Positions 9,314 to 18,111 of a stretch of 64,000 nucleotides of DNA are shown here, piece by piece. The notes below the pieces were generated by a model. The model was not told the origin of the DNA. It worked only from the letters and a program-made list of their open reading frames with translations, and made no database searches. This stretch comes from Pseudomonadota bacterium. Its GTDB lineage: Bacteria; Pseudomonadota; Alphaproteobacteria; Rhizobiales; Rhizobiaceae. The stretch lies in contig JAEXYH010000083.1 of NCBI GenBank assembly GCA_023451735.1, positions 1 through 64,000 of the forward strand, read 5' to 3'. Position 1 is the stretch's first letter; each line of letters begins with the position of its first letter. A program made the position numbers and the translations under genes.

Positions 9314-10410
9314 TGCGCCAGCTCATCGCGGCGGATTTTGTCTGGCAGGCGGAAGAATTGAAGACGGGGCTCGCGGCCGAGGTCGAGGGGGACACCCTGG
9401 TTACAATTCGTCCGTTGCAGAGCGGAGAGAGGCCTGACCGGCAGGTTCATCTGCTGGCACCGGCGTTGACCGATCTCCAGGTCAATGGCAGCGGCGGCGT
9501 GATGCTGAATTCAGAGCCGAGTGCAGCAACGATCGAGCATATAGTCAAGACCCAACGCCAGCTCGGTACCGGATGGGTCATGCCGACCCTGATAACCTGC
9601 GAAACCGCACGCATGCAGAAGGCGGCCGTCGCCGCGCGTGATGCCTGGGGAATGAGCGGCTTCCTTGGTCTGCATATCGAAGGACCGCATCTCAATATTC
9701 TGCGCAAGGGAACACACAATCCGGCGTTCATCCGACCGATTGAGAATGAAACGCTGCAGATCCTCGCGGACTTGAGAGCCGCAGGTGTTCCGGTCATGCT
9801 GACGCTTGCACCCGAAATCGTGCCGAAAGATACGATCCGCCGCATCGTCGACATGGGTGTCATCGTTTCCGCCGGTCATACGGCTGCAACCGCGGCGCAG
9901 ACCCGCGAGGGACTTGATGCGGGTGTTACGTGCTTTACCCATCTCTATAATGCGATGCCTCCGATGGGATCTCGGGAACCCGGGATACTTGGAACGGCGA
10001 TCAACTCTGAAGCATTCGCCGGGATAATCGTCGATGGTCACCATGTCGAATGGTCGATGGTGGCGCTGGCCTGCCGCGCACGGCCGATCGCGGGGCGCAT
10101 GTTCATGGTCTCCGATGCGATGGCAACGATCGGTGGGCCAGATCATTTCGAGCTTTATGGTGAGAAGATCAGTGTCTGCAACGGCGCCTTGATCAATCGC
10201 GCAGGCTCTCTCGCGGGTGCTCATGTGGATCTGGCGACCTGCCTTGCCAACGCCGTGAAGCATGTAGGCCTCTCTCTTGAGGAAGCCTATCAGATGGCGG
10301 CGATGATCCCCCTTGATGTCATGCGCCTCGAGCGCCCGAGCCTTCGAGCGGGGATGCCGACCGTAGAGATATTGGCTCTCGATAATGGCCATACGCGTCG
10401 GCCGCTTTAG
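9313..10410 (+). CDS. nagA: N-acetylglucosamine-6-phosphate deacetylase
   Basis: The protein of about 365 residues removes the acetyl group from GlcNAc-6-P or GalNAc-6-P. Landmarks are LQVNGSGGVMLN, the metal-binding glutamate in LHIEGPHLNILRKGTHN, SAGHTAAT, CFTHLYNAMPPM and the catalytic aspartate in MVSDAMATIG. AGGAG at 9301-9305 fits ATG 9313 (seven-base spacing) better than the in-frame GTG at 9310. It sits between the kinase and NagB, the usual order of the pathway. It is slightly shorter than E. coli NagA but has no visible gap in the active site. Confidence 0.93.
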   Translation: MRQLIAADFVWQAEELKTGLAAEVEGDTLVTIRPLQSGERPDRQVHLLAPALTDLQVNGSGGVMLNSEPSAATIEHIVKTQRQLGTGWVMPTLITCETARMQKAAVAARDAWGMSGFLGLHIEGPHLNILRKGTHNPAFIRPIENETLQILADLRAAGVPVMLTLAPEIVPKDTIRRIVDMGVIVSAGHTAATAAQTREGLDAGVTCFTHLYNAMPPMGSREPGILGTAINSEAFAGIIVDGHHVEWSMVALACRARPIAGRMFMVSDAMATIGGPDHFELYGEKISVCNGALINRAGSLAGAHVDLATCLANAVKHVGLSLEEAYQMAAMIPLDVMRLERPSLRAGMPTVEILALDNGHTRRPL

Positions 10411-10462
10411 TCACCGGTGAATTCGTGAACAGATCTAGTTTTATGCAGGATGTGAAAAAGGC

Positions 10463-11236
10463 ATGGCGATTCTGAAAAATGCCGTAATTACGCAAAATGA
10501 CCAGACACTGACCATCCTTCCAACGGCTGAAGATGCTGCCGATGCGGTTGCCTCTCATCTTCTCTCCCAGGTGAGATCGAAGCCGGACAGTGTGCTTGGC
10601 CTGGCTACCGGGCAGACGCCGCGGAGGGTCTATGCGAAACTGATCGAGGCGTTCGAGGCAGGAACCGTATCATTTAGCAACGTGAAAACCTTCAACCTTG
10701 ATGAGTATTGCGGCCTTCGTGACGATCATCCCGACTCTTTTGCCGCCTTCATGTGGCGCGAACTCTTCGGTGGCGCAGATTTCGACCCTCACAATATAAA
10801 CCTGATTTCGGGCAATGCCGGGGACGGACAGCTGGAGGCGGCACGATATGCCTCGCGATTGAAAGCCTGCGGTGGCGTGGATGTTCAGCTTCTTGGCCTG
10901 GGAACCAACGGCCACATCGGGTTCAATGAGCCGGGATCCGCCCGGGACAGCCGTCTGAGAGTGGTCGAGCTTTCACCTGAAACATTGTCAGCCAACAAAC
11001 CGACGCTTCTGCAGTTGTCACAGGTACCATCCAAAGCCATCACAATGGGTGTTGCCGACATTCTCGAAGCCCGCGAGATCATCGTGCTTGCTACTGGCCC
11101 TGCCAAGGCGGATGCGGTCCGAGAAAGCCTAGAGAGTGCACCGAGCACCGGATGTCCTGCCGCGTTACTACAGGAACATGCCCGAATACACTGGGTCCTC
11201 GATGAAGCAGCCGCCACTCAGCTCTCCAGGACGTAA
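10463..11236 (+). CDS. nagB: Glucosamine-6-phosphate deaminase
   Basis: The 257-residue protein converts glucosamine-6-P to fructose-6-P and ammonia. It shows GLATGQTPRRVY for phosphate binding, FNLDEYCGL with the catalytic aspartate, and LGLGTNGHIGFNEPGS with the catalytic histidine and glutamate. The residue before GH is Asn, as in Gram-positive NagB proteins, where E. coli has Asp. The operon therefore carries both NagB and AgaS, two deaminases for epimeric amino-sugar phosphates. No hairpin separates it from the Nudix gene five bases downstream. Confidence 0.9.
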   Translation: MAILKNAVITQNDQTLTILPTAEDAADAVASHLLSQVRSKPDSVLGLATGQTPRRVYAKLIEAFEAGTVSFSNVKTFNLDEYCGLRDDHPDSFAAFMWRELFGGADFDPHNINLISGNAGDGQLEAARYASRLKACGGVDVQLLGLGTNGHIGFNEPGSARDSRLRVVELSPETLSANKPTLLQLSQVPSKAITMGVADILEAREIIVLATGPAKADAVRESLESAPSTGCPAALLQEHARIHWVLDEAAATQLSRT

Positions 11237-11241
11237 TTAAG

Positions 11242-11994
11242 ATGCCGAAAATAACGTTCTGCAATCAGCCGGCCAGCCTCAATCAGGCGGAACGGCATCT
11301 GGTCTTGCCGGATGACTATTGCCGCAAAGTGGAAGCTCATTGGGTTCAGATCAGCGCTGGAGGGAAGTTTTTCAACGGACCCGTCCTTGTCGCATCAAAC
11401 CTGACTATTGATCAGTCGCCTCCTGAGATCGAGGTCTCCGCTACCGATTACGCGCATTACCTATACGCCATGTCCGACGCAGAACGCGAGTTCGCCTGCC
11501 GTGCCGTTTACTCAGCGGCCGTTGTCATAACGCGTGACAACCATCTACTGGCCGGACGAATGGCCGCTCATACGTCGTCGCCGGGTCAGATACAATGTGC
11601 AGGCGGCGGGGTCGAACTAGCGCTTGATGGAACTTTGGATCCGGGTGAATGCTGCCGCCGTGAGGTCGCTGAAGAACTTGGTGGCGGATTTCTGGAACAT
11701 CAACCGCTATTCAAACCCCTCTGCATCAAGACGGGCGGCAGGCTGGAAACCGTTGGCCTCATTTATCTCGTCTTTTTTGATGGTGATGTCGGCAAGGCCC
11801 AATCACTTTTTCAAGCACATCGGGAGGAGCAGCTTACACATGGTGAAGAGCCCGAATTCGATACCTTGCTCGCCATATCACTCGATCCGCAATCGGTTGA
11901 CCGATTTCTCCACCACCATGGGAGCGCCACAGTCGATTATCTGGTGACCCTTCTAAGGGAGCATAGCGCCACGTTGTCGGCGGATGTCCTGTAG
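11242..11994 (+). CDS. Nudix hydrolase-like protein
   Basis: This 250-residue protein has a Nudix core around residues 95-190. GDPGECCRREVAEELGG-like text (DPGECCRREVAEELGG) carries the RExxEE metal-binding part. However, the spacing between the leading Gly-Glu and RE is shorter than the canonical G-x5-E-x7-REUxEExGU, so the first glutamate is unusual or comes from GGGVE upstream. The N-terminal 90 residues have no motif I recognise. The gene starts five bases after nagB, so it belongs to the operon. It may remove a damaged or misformed nucleotide-sugar, but the substrate is unknown. Confidence 0.7.
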   Translation: MPKITFCNQPASLNQAERHLVLPDDYCRKVEAHWVQISAGGKFFNGPVLVASNLTIDQSPPEIEVSATDYAHYLYAMSDAEREFACRAVYSAAVVITRDNHLLAGRMAAHTSSPGQIQCAGGGVELALDGTLDPGECCRREVAEELGGGFLEHQPLFKPLCIKTGGRLETVGLIYLVFFDGDVGKAQSLFQAHREEQLTHGEEPEFDTLLAISLDPQSVDRFLHHHGSATVDYLVTLLREHSATLSADVL

Positions 11995-12101
11995 ACGCTC
12001 GACTTTCCATTCGCACGCGTGAAGCAGGCTTTGATGAGGCGGCGCTGGCTAACAATTCTGCTGCTTCCTTCCGAACTCCATAATAATTCGAAAGAAAACC
12101 C

Positions 12102-13361
12102 ATGGCATCCACTGCTCTGACATCGCTCCGTTCAAGACGTGATCGCGGTGAGAAATACGGTATAACCTCGGTGTGCTCTGCGCACCCGGATGTCATCCGG
12201 GCTGCATTGGAGCTAGGTTGCCAAAGCGGCCGCGATGTTCTCATCGAAGCCACCTGCAACCAGGTAAACCAGGACGGCGGATATACAGGGATGACACCTG
12301 CGGATTTCCGCGGTTTCGTAGAGAATATAGCGGAAAGCGTCGGGTTCAATAAGGATATGCTCATTCTGGGCGGAGATCATCTTGGCCCAAATCCGTGGAA
12401 GCATCTGCCCGCAGCTAGCGCCATGGAAAAGGCGTTGGTGATGATCTCGGACTATGCCTCCGCCGGCTTTACAAAACTGCATCTGGACTGCTCAATGGGG
12501 TGCCAGGGAGAGGCAATTGCCCTCAGTGACGAACTTGTGGCTCTCCGCGCTGCACAGTTGGCAAAGGTTGCAGAAGGCAATTGCGTGACGCCTCCGGTCT
12601 ACATTATCGGCACGGAGGTGCCAGTGCCGGGCGGAGCCTCGCACGTCGTTGATAGTCTTGACGTCACTGATGGGGCCGCTGCACTCAATACCTACGAAAT
12701 TCATCGCAAGGCGTTTCAGGATCAAGGAATCGGCACCGCCTTCGAGCGAGTTATTGGTCTCGTAGTACAGCCGGGCGTCGAGTTTGGCAGCGCCAATGTC
12801 GTCGCCTACAGGCCGGAGCTTTCCCAGGACCTCTCGAAGTCATTGGCTCAAATGCCAAATGTCGTCTTCGAAGCACACTCCACAGACTATCAGACAATGA
12901 GCGCACTTTCGGCTCTTGTGACCGATGGTTTTTCGATCCTTAAGGTCGGACCGGGGCTAACCTTTGCATTGAGGGAAGCGCTTTATGGGCTCGATTTGAT
13001 AGCTGCGGAACTCGATGGGGGGACACCAAAGCTCAAGAATGCGATGGAGATGCTCATGGTAGAAGAAGAGGGCTATTGGGCGAACTATTACTCTGGCGAC
13101 AAGCTCGAGCAGAAACTGCAACGTCACTTCAGCTATTCGGATCGAATTCGATATTATTGGGCACATCCCAAAGCACAAAGTGCAGTCAAGGAATTAATGC
13201 TTCGCCTGGAAAATCAGACCATTTCCGAGACGCTTATTAGTCAATATCTTGCGCCACTTGTCCCAGCTGTCAGGTCGGGCGAGGTTGAGCCCAATGCCGC
13301 ATCAATCAAGCTCGGATACGTAAAACTCGCCCTTAACGAGTATGCCAGAGCGTGCGTTTGA
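12102..13361 (+). CDS. KbaZ/GatZ/AgaZ-family protein (tagatose phosphate metabolism)
   Basis: The 419-residue protein matches the GatZ/KbaZ family: GITSVCSAHPDVIRAALE, LIEATCNQVNQDGGYTGMTPADF, LGGDHLGPNPWK, KLHLDCSM and VFEAHSTDYQT. Members are annotated as the non-catalytic subunit of tagatose-1,6-bisphosphate aldolase. In Shewanella GalNAc catabolism the AgaZ member was assigned as tagatose-6-phosphate kinase. No catalytic KbaY/GatY partner is in the window, which makes the kinase reading worth weighing. With AgaS upstream it points to a tagatose-phosphate branch. It is 107 bp from the Nudix gene, and two hairpins follow the stop. Confidence 0.85.
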   Translation: MASTALTSLRSRRDRGEKYGITSVCSAHPDVIRAALELGCQSGRDVLIEATCNQVNQDGGYTGMTPADFRGFVENIAESVGFNKDMLILGGDHLGPNPWKHLPAASAMEKALVMISDYASAGFTKLHLDCSMGCQGEAIALSDELVALRAAQLAKVAEGNCVTPPVYIIGTEVPVPGGASHVVDSLDVTDGAAALNTYEIHRKAFQDQGIGTAFERVIGLVVQPGVEFGSANVVAYRPELSQDLSKSLAQMPNVVFEAHSTDYQTMSALSALVTDGFSILKVGPGLTFALREALYGLDLIAAELDGGTPKLKNAMEMLMVEEEGYWANYYSGDKLEQKLQRHFSYSDRIRYYWAHPKAQSAVKELMLRLENQTISETLISQYLAPLVPAVRSGEVEPNAASIKLGYVKLALNEYARACV

Positions 13362-13377
13362 AGAACTTCGGCAATTT

Positions 13378-13469
13378 CTGGAAGCCGTATTTATGCGGCT
13401 TCCAGGAAGCGGAGCAGACCAACTAATAATATCTATCTCTTCCTGTAGAGGGCGCCTCGTCAGGCGCCC
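13378..13469 (+). terminator. Two stem-loops after the amino-sugar operon
   Basis: CTGGAAGCCG (13378-13387) pairs perfectly with CGGCTTCCAG (13396-13405) around an eight-base loop. A second hairpin, GGGCGCC (13450-13456) with GGCGCCC (13463-13469), is followed by CTTCGTC. Neither has a strong T-run, but two GC stems just after the last gene make this the likely operon end. From 13470 to 13673 I see nothing else. Confidence 0.6.
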
Positions 13470-13673
13470 CTTCGTCACAATTCGTAGGCAGCAACGACAA
13501 TCCCCTTTACCTGGCATAATTACTGACTGTGGCTGTGAGCATTAGCATGTGGTGCCCAATGAGTTGGTTGATGCGATGCGGGTACGAGGCATCTATGACT
13601 GCGAGTGAGTTGCCTCCGCGTCAGTGTCTGGCGCGCTAAAACGCATTCGATACAGATTATTTAAAGGGAGCGA

Positions 13674-14114
13674 TCAGTCGTAGAGATAATGTTTCTGCCA
13701 TTTTGAACGAGGGACAACCGGGCCGATCTCATAGTTCAGTTCGTGCGCGTCTAGATGACGTGGACCTGTCATGCAGACGTATTTTAGCCGGTACCATTGT
13801 CCACGGCTGCGCAGCACTGCTCCCGGGGCTTTGAACGAGTTACCACTGCTGACAGTGTCGCCGAAGGAATAAGCAATGACCTTGTCCACGCGGAACTTGG
13901 GGTGTTCACGGTTGATCCGAAACATCACCTCGGTGTCGCAGGTCTGTTCAAGCCTTGTCTCGGGATCCAGCTTCATCAACTGGCCATTGAGCCGATCATC
14001 ATTCAGCGCATTGGCGGCAGTCGTTGAGCTGGCGAAACCGATTGCCGCTATCAGGCCTACGAGCCAGCGAGCCTCCGGCCTGCGCGTGTTTCTGAGAGTT
14101 CTCGTGCTGTCCAT
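13674..14114 (-). CDS. DUF930 domain-containing protein
   Basis: This 146-residue protein has an N-terminal hydrophobic stretch (LVGLIAAIGFASSTTAANA, residues about 18-36) that looks like a signal peptide or anchor. The rest resembles rhizobial DUF930 proteins: LMKLDPETRLEQTCDTEVMFRI near the middle and WYRLKYVCMTGPRHLDAHELNYEIG towards the end. Two cysteines in these segments are probably disulfide-bonded in the periplasm. Function is unknown. It is alone on the minus strand, divergent from the acid phosphatase gene. Confidence 0.8.
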   Translation of the reverse strand: MDSTRTLRNTRRPEARWLVGLIAAIGFASSTTAANALNDDRLNGQLMKLDPETRLEQTCDTEVMFRINREHPKFRVDKVIAYSFGDTVSSGNSFKAPGAVLRSRGQWYRLKYVCMTGPRHLDAHELNYEIGPVVPRSKWQKHYLYD

Positions 14115-14303
14115 GGCGAGTTTTTTAAGGTGAGGAAACCTTGGCCGTCAATTGCGCTGCCATTGAGTGATGCCATGTTCTGTGGACAGACGCCGTTGAA
14201 AGTTGATGAACCCATTGGGATTTGCGAGCCGGCCATTGTGCGATTGACACCCTCTTTCGAGAGGACGATGACACTCTGACGACTTCATGAACGGAGACTA
14301 TTG

Positions 14304-14987
14304 ATGACCTTCCTGACCCCCAAGCTCGCTCTTCTTGCAGCACTTGCCTTCACGCCTGCCTATGCAGACGACGCCTCGTTCGGCGGTGCAACGACTGACC
14401 AGCTTGCGCATCACGACCCGATCCACTGGGTCGACGTTGGCCAGATCGAGAAGTCGCTGGAAGGCAAACCGCCCATGTCTGTCGGATTCGATGTGGACGA
14501 TACTGTCCTGTTTTCCAGCCCTTGTTTCTTCTACGGCCAGCAGAAATATTCTCCCGGCAAATTCGACTATCTGAAGAACCAAGCTTTCTGGGACGACATC
14601 AATAAGAACTGCGACATCAATTATTCGATCCCGAAAGATGTCGCTGCCAAGCTCATCGCCATGCATTCGAAGCGCGGTGACACGATCTACTTCATCACGG
14701 GTCGGACGAAGAGCGAAGGCGAGCGTGTCACAGAAACGATCAAACGCGATTTCAATATGGAGAAAATCAACCCGGTCGTCTTCACCGCGGGAGATTCTAC
14801 CAAAACCGCGTTCCTGAAGGACAAGGGCGTCAAGATTTACTATGGCGATGCGGATGGCGACATGAAGCAGGCGATAGAGGTGGGCGCCCGTCCGATCCGC
14901 GTCCTGCGAGCATCCAATACGACTTATAAGCCGATGCCCAAGAATGGCTCTTTCGGCGAAGAAGTGATCGTCGATTCCGATCACTGA
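14304..14987 (+). CDS. aphA: Class B acid phosphatase, periplasmic
   Basis: The protein of 227 residues starts at ATG 14304, supported by ACGGAG at 14291-14296; a TTG three bases upstream is less likely. It has a signal peptide cleaved after AYA (about residue 18), the HAD/DDDD motif GFDVDDTVLFSSPCFFYG, the Thr motif FITGRTKSEG and the acidic pair YYGDADGDM. These are diagnostic of AphA-type non-specific acid phosphatases and phosphotransferases that dephosphorylate nucleotides and sugar phosphates in the periplasm. It stands alone, with a stem-loop after the stop. Confidence 0.9.
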   Translation: MTFLTPKLALLAALAFTPAYADDASFGGATTDQLAHHDPIHWVDVGQIEKSLEGKPPMSVGFDVDDTVLFSSPCFFYGQQKYSPGKFDYLKNQAFWDDINKNCDINYSIPKDVAAKLIAMHSKRGDTIYFITGRTKSEGERVTETIKRDFNMEKINPVVFTAGDSTKTAFLKDKGVKIYYGDADGDMKQAIEVGARPIRVLRASNTTYKPMPKNGSFGEEVIVDSDH

Positions 14988-14990
14988 GAG

Positions 14991-15009
14991 TTTTTCGGAT
15001 TACGAAAAA
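14991..15009 (+). terminator. Terminator-like stem-loop after aphA
   Basis: TTTTTCG (14991-14997) pairs with CGAAAAA (15003-15009) around GATTA, directly after the aphA stop. It is short and AT-rich. From 15010 to 15256 I see no further gene. Confidence 0.45.
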
Positions 15010-15256
15010 ATCGACACTGTCCGCCTCATGGCTGGCAGTGTTGTCGTACATGAGGCATGGCGCTGGTCGCGCCAGCTCATTATAGCAGGTAACTTATTTT
15101 AATATCATAGTTTTGACGGATCTCTGGAACCACATGCTTGGTCAAGATCGACGCGCCAGTTGCCGCACAATCCGGATATCAAACGTCCGTTTTAGTCAAT
15201 CTGTCAGAATATGGTGGCACCTTTACGCGAGCGGGCAATAGCCCGCACATGGTCGT

Positions 15257-17173
15257 CTAGAATCGATCGTTAAAGACGTTGCGCGATGGCTTTTCGCTGG
15301 AGGCCGCAGAGCTTGGCCGTTTGAGCAGCGCATCCCTCAGATTTCTCATCGAACGCAAGGCTCGCAGTGCGTTGAGAACAACAGCCACGTCGATTGCTTC
15401 CTGCAGGATGGCTCCTTCGATGGGCTTTAGCAGACCGGCGGCGGCGATGATCATGCCGCTAACTGACAGCCCTATCCCGACGAATACACACTGCATGGCA
15501 ATCCGCCTGCAATGCTTGGCAATGTCTATCCCCACGCAGATGCGGTCCAGATTTTCGACAAGAAGGACTGCATCTGCGGTCTCTACAGCGGCGGCCGCGC
15601 CGTGAACACCCATTGCGACGCCGACATCTGCCGCGGCCAGTGCCGGAGCATCATTGATACCGTCGCCGATCATCATGACTGGTGCCAGACTTGCCTCCCG
15701 CTGCACGAGCTGGATTTTGTCTTGGGGGCACAAGCCGGCGCGTACCTCGTCAAGCAAGAGGCCCTCCGACGTCGCAGTGGCGACCTCAGCGCGGTCACCT
15801 GTTGCGAGTATAATTCTTGTCAGCCCACGCCCTCGAAGATCTGAAAGGGTTTCTTTCACCCCGGCGCGAGGTAGATCCGAGAACAGAAGGCTTCCTGCGT
15901 ATTTCCCGTCGATGGCTACCGCCGCCGACATCACATCGCGTCTCGTGACGGTAGGGACCGATATCGAAAGCACGTGGGCTATATAGTCGCTTCCACCGAT
16001 GGCGACGCGCCTGCCTTGAACTTGCCCGGAGATGCCTTCGCCCGGCTTTTCCGACACATCAACTGGCGGAAAAAGGGCAAGTCCCTTCTCATGTGCTGCA
16101 TCGACCAATGCCTTCGCTGCAACGTGATTTGATCCTTGATCAAGAGACGCGACAAGCTGCAGCAGGTCGGTTTCGTCGCTCACGGCGTCAAGACCCACAA
16201 GACGGGGCCGACCACTGGTAAGGGTCCCTGTCTTGTCGATCACGAGCGTTCTCAACTGGCCAAGCCTTTCAAGAACGTCGGATCCCTTGACCAGTAATCC
16301 TGCGCCCGCTGCTCTGGACGTGCCCGCAGTCCAGGCTACGGGAACGGCGAGAATAAGAGGGCAAGGAGTGGCAATCACCAGCACCGCCACGGCCCGCGTT
16401 GGCTCGCCTCCGAGGAGCCACGCGCTGGCGGCCAGGCCGAGCGTCAAGAGTAGAAAGACAAGAGCATACCTATCTGCGAGCCGCGACATCGGAGCCTGGC
16501 TTCGGTGAGCTGCTTCGACAAGCCTGACGATTCCGGCATAGGTGCTTTCAGATGCAGTTTTCGTCGCCGTCATGCTGAAGATGTCACCGGCGTTGACCGC
16601 CCCACTTCTGATCAGGTCCCCCCTAAACCTTGAGACAGGAAAGGGTTCGCCGGTGAGAGTGGCGTCATCAAGAGAGGCGCTCCCCTCGAGTTTGCCGTCG
16701 ACCGGTACGGTGTCTCCACGACGGATGGTAAGAAGATCTCCGACAGCTATCGCTTCGACTATGATGGTCTCCAACCTGTCGTTTCTGCGTCTGATCGTTG
16801 TCCTCGGTGCTCTCGCAAGCAGCGTTGTCATCTCGCGCCTGGCGCGCCCCTCAGCATAGCTCTCGAGGTATTGTCCACCGGCATACATCAGGGCAACGAT
16901 GGCTGCCGCTAGATGTTCTTCGAAGATGAGTGCAGACCCCATCGACAAGAATGCGATCACGTCCAGGCCAATGCGCCCCTGAATGACGGAGGCGATCATC
17001 TGGCCGCAAAGGCAAAACATGACGAGAACGGTGGCCGACGTGAGAGCCGCCTTGTAAAACTCATCCATGCCGGCGTGCCATGCCGCCAACGCTGCCACCA
17101 TCCCCAGAACGGTAGTTGCCATCACGACCGGACGCAAAATACTGAGAAATCTTCGGAGAGGTTCGAGTGTCAT
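15257..17173 (-). CDS. P1B-type heavy-metal translocating ATPase (TPC type)
   Basis: A 638-residue metal pump from ATG 17173, preceded by GAGG on the minus strand; a GTG at 17182 is too close to that site. It has TLTGEPFPVSR (actuator), IATPCPLILAVPVAW (metal site), VIDKTGTLTSGRP (phosphorylation) and IGDGINDAPALAAADVGVAMG (hinge). The transport motif is TPC, not the CPC of copper or zinc/cadmium pumps, placing it near the TPC group linked to iron, nickel or related metals. No N-terminal metal-binding domain is present. The usual HP dipeptide of the nucleotide domain reads HV (SNHVAAKAL). It is divergent from the Cus-type operon. Confidence 0.9.
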   Translation of the reverse strand: MTLEPLRRFLSILRPVVMATTVLGMVAALAAWHAGMDEFYKAALTSATVLVMFCLCGQMIASVIQGRIGLDVIAFLSMGSALIFEEHLAAAIVALMYAGGQYLESYAEGRARREMTTLLARAPRTTIRRRNDRLETIIVEAIAVGDLLTIRRGDTVPVDGKLEGSASLDDATLTGEPFPVSRFRGDLIRSGAVNAGDIFSMTATKTASESTYAGIVRLVEAAHRSQAPMSRLADRYALVFLLLTLGLAASAWLLGGEPTRAVAVLVIATPCPLILAVPVAWTAGTSRAAGAGLLVKGSDVLERLGQLRTLVIDKTGTLTSGRPRLVGLDAVSDETDLLQLVASLDQGSNHVAAKALVDAAHEKGLALFPPVDVSEKPGEGISGQVQGRRVAIGGSDYIAHVLSISVPTVTRRDVMSAAVAIDGKYAGSLLFSDLPRAGVKETLSDLRGRGLTRIILATGDRAEVATATSEGLLLDEVRAGLCPQDKIQLVQREASLAPVMMIGDGINDAPALAAADVGVAMGVHGAAAAVETADAVLLVENLDRICVGIDIAKHCRRIAMQCVFVGIGLSVSGMIIAAAGLLKPIEGAILQEAIDVAVVLNALRALRSMRNLRDALLKRPSSAASSEKPSRNVFNDRF

Positions 17174-17620
17174 CGAAATCACACCTCAACAACTGGGAAT
17201 GCAATCGTTAAGCAGTTCGATTCAAGACAGTCTAAGTGCGTCTAGGGGATTTTAGTCTCGTCGAGATGTGCATGCGAGTCTTATGCGAGAAAACAATGGC
17301 ACGTTTAGGATGCCTTCGCTGCCTATCTGCTTGTCCAGACTGAAGCGAATGCTGAGAGAGTGGTGACAAAGGCAGGATAACTCATTGCGGACGCTCCATT
17401 TATTCAAAAACGAATTGTTCAGCCGTAGGTTCGAATCTCACAAAGAGCCTAGCTACGCACTGCGCTCGATCCGGCAAGGCGGTCGATATTTGTACAAAAT
17501 AGCGTCGCTCTTCTGACGGCCGCGATCTTTTGTCGTATTCCACGCTCTACGCATGCTCACGATAATCGAGCCGATAATCGGAAACAGGTTCCTCGGCTGG
17601 CAGCAGGTTGGGAATGCGTC
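17174..17620. other. 447-bp divergent intergenic region before the metal efflux operon
   Basis: This region lies between the minus-strand P-type ATPase and the rightward efflux genes, so it should hold both promoters. The clearest structure is a direct repeat of GATAATCG at 17561-17568 and 17573-17580, about 40 bp before the first gene. No metal-regulator gene (CueR, CsoR or CusRS) is adjacent. I see no convincing coding frame in it. Confidence 0.4.
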
Positions 17621-17989
17621 ATGAGACTTATTCGCAATCTCTTTTTGATCATTGCATTGCTTGTAACGGCAACCGGCAGCCAGGGCGTGACGCCGTTTGC
17701 CGGGGCTGATCCTGTGTCTCATATGGGCTCGGAACAGATGCAGGTTTCGATGGCCGGTGATGATGTAAACTGCGATCAGCCGTGCCCTTCGGACGATCAT
17801 GGCGCTGACACTCAACGTCATCATTCCTGCCCATCGACGCTTCTCTGCGCGCCTCCGGTTGCTTCAATACCGGCCACCGCAAGCTCTGAAATCGAGTTTG
17901 CCGTCAAGCAGGTCCGCTATGATGTGGTCCCTGCACAGCAGATGACATCTGCGACGATCGCTCCTGTAGGACCACCACCCAAAGCCTGA
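17621..17989 (+). CDS. Small secreted Cys/His-rich protein at the head of the metal efflux operon
   Basis: This 122-residue hypothetical protein has a signal peptide (RNLFLIIALLVTATGSQG). Its mature part is rich in likely metal ligands: several Met (VSHMGSEQMQVSM), Cys (DVNCDQPCPSDDHG, HSCPSTLLCAPP) and a His pair (TQRHHSCP), ending in GPPPKA. I do not recognise a family. Position 92 bp before the FixH/CusB/CusA genes on the same strand, and the composition, suggest a periplasmic metal-binding accessory. The start ATG follows a weak GGGA site. Confidence 0.6.
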   Translation: MRLIRNLFLIIALLVTATGSQGVTPFAGADPVSHMGSEQMQVSMAGDDVNCDQPCPSDDHGADTQRHHSCPSTLLCAPPVASIPATASSEIEFAVKQVRYDVVPAQQMTSATIAPVGPPPKA

Positions 17990-18111
17990 TCTCCGCCGAA
18001 ACCGAACTGCCCTCTGGTGAAGGCCGAACGCATACGCGCGCCTGTCTTGTCGGATGGCCCGTAGTTTCACTTCGCGACGCAATGACAGACGTCGCAGCGA
18101 GATCAAGAACC

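Noticed and set aside
17425..17460. tRNA T-arm-like text (GGTTCGAATCTCAC) in the intergenic region
   Set aside because: The stem has a mismatch, and no acceptor, D-arm or anticodon arm fits around it, so it is not a tRNA gene. It could be a chance match.
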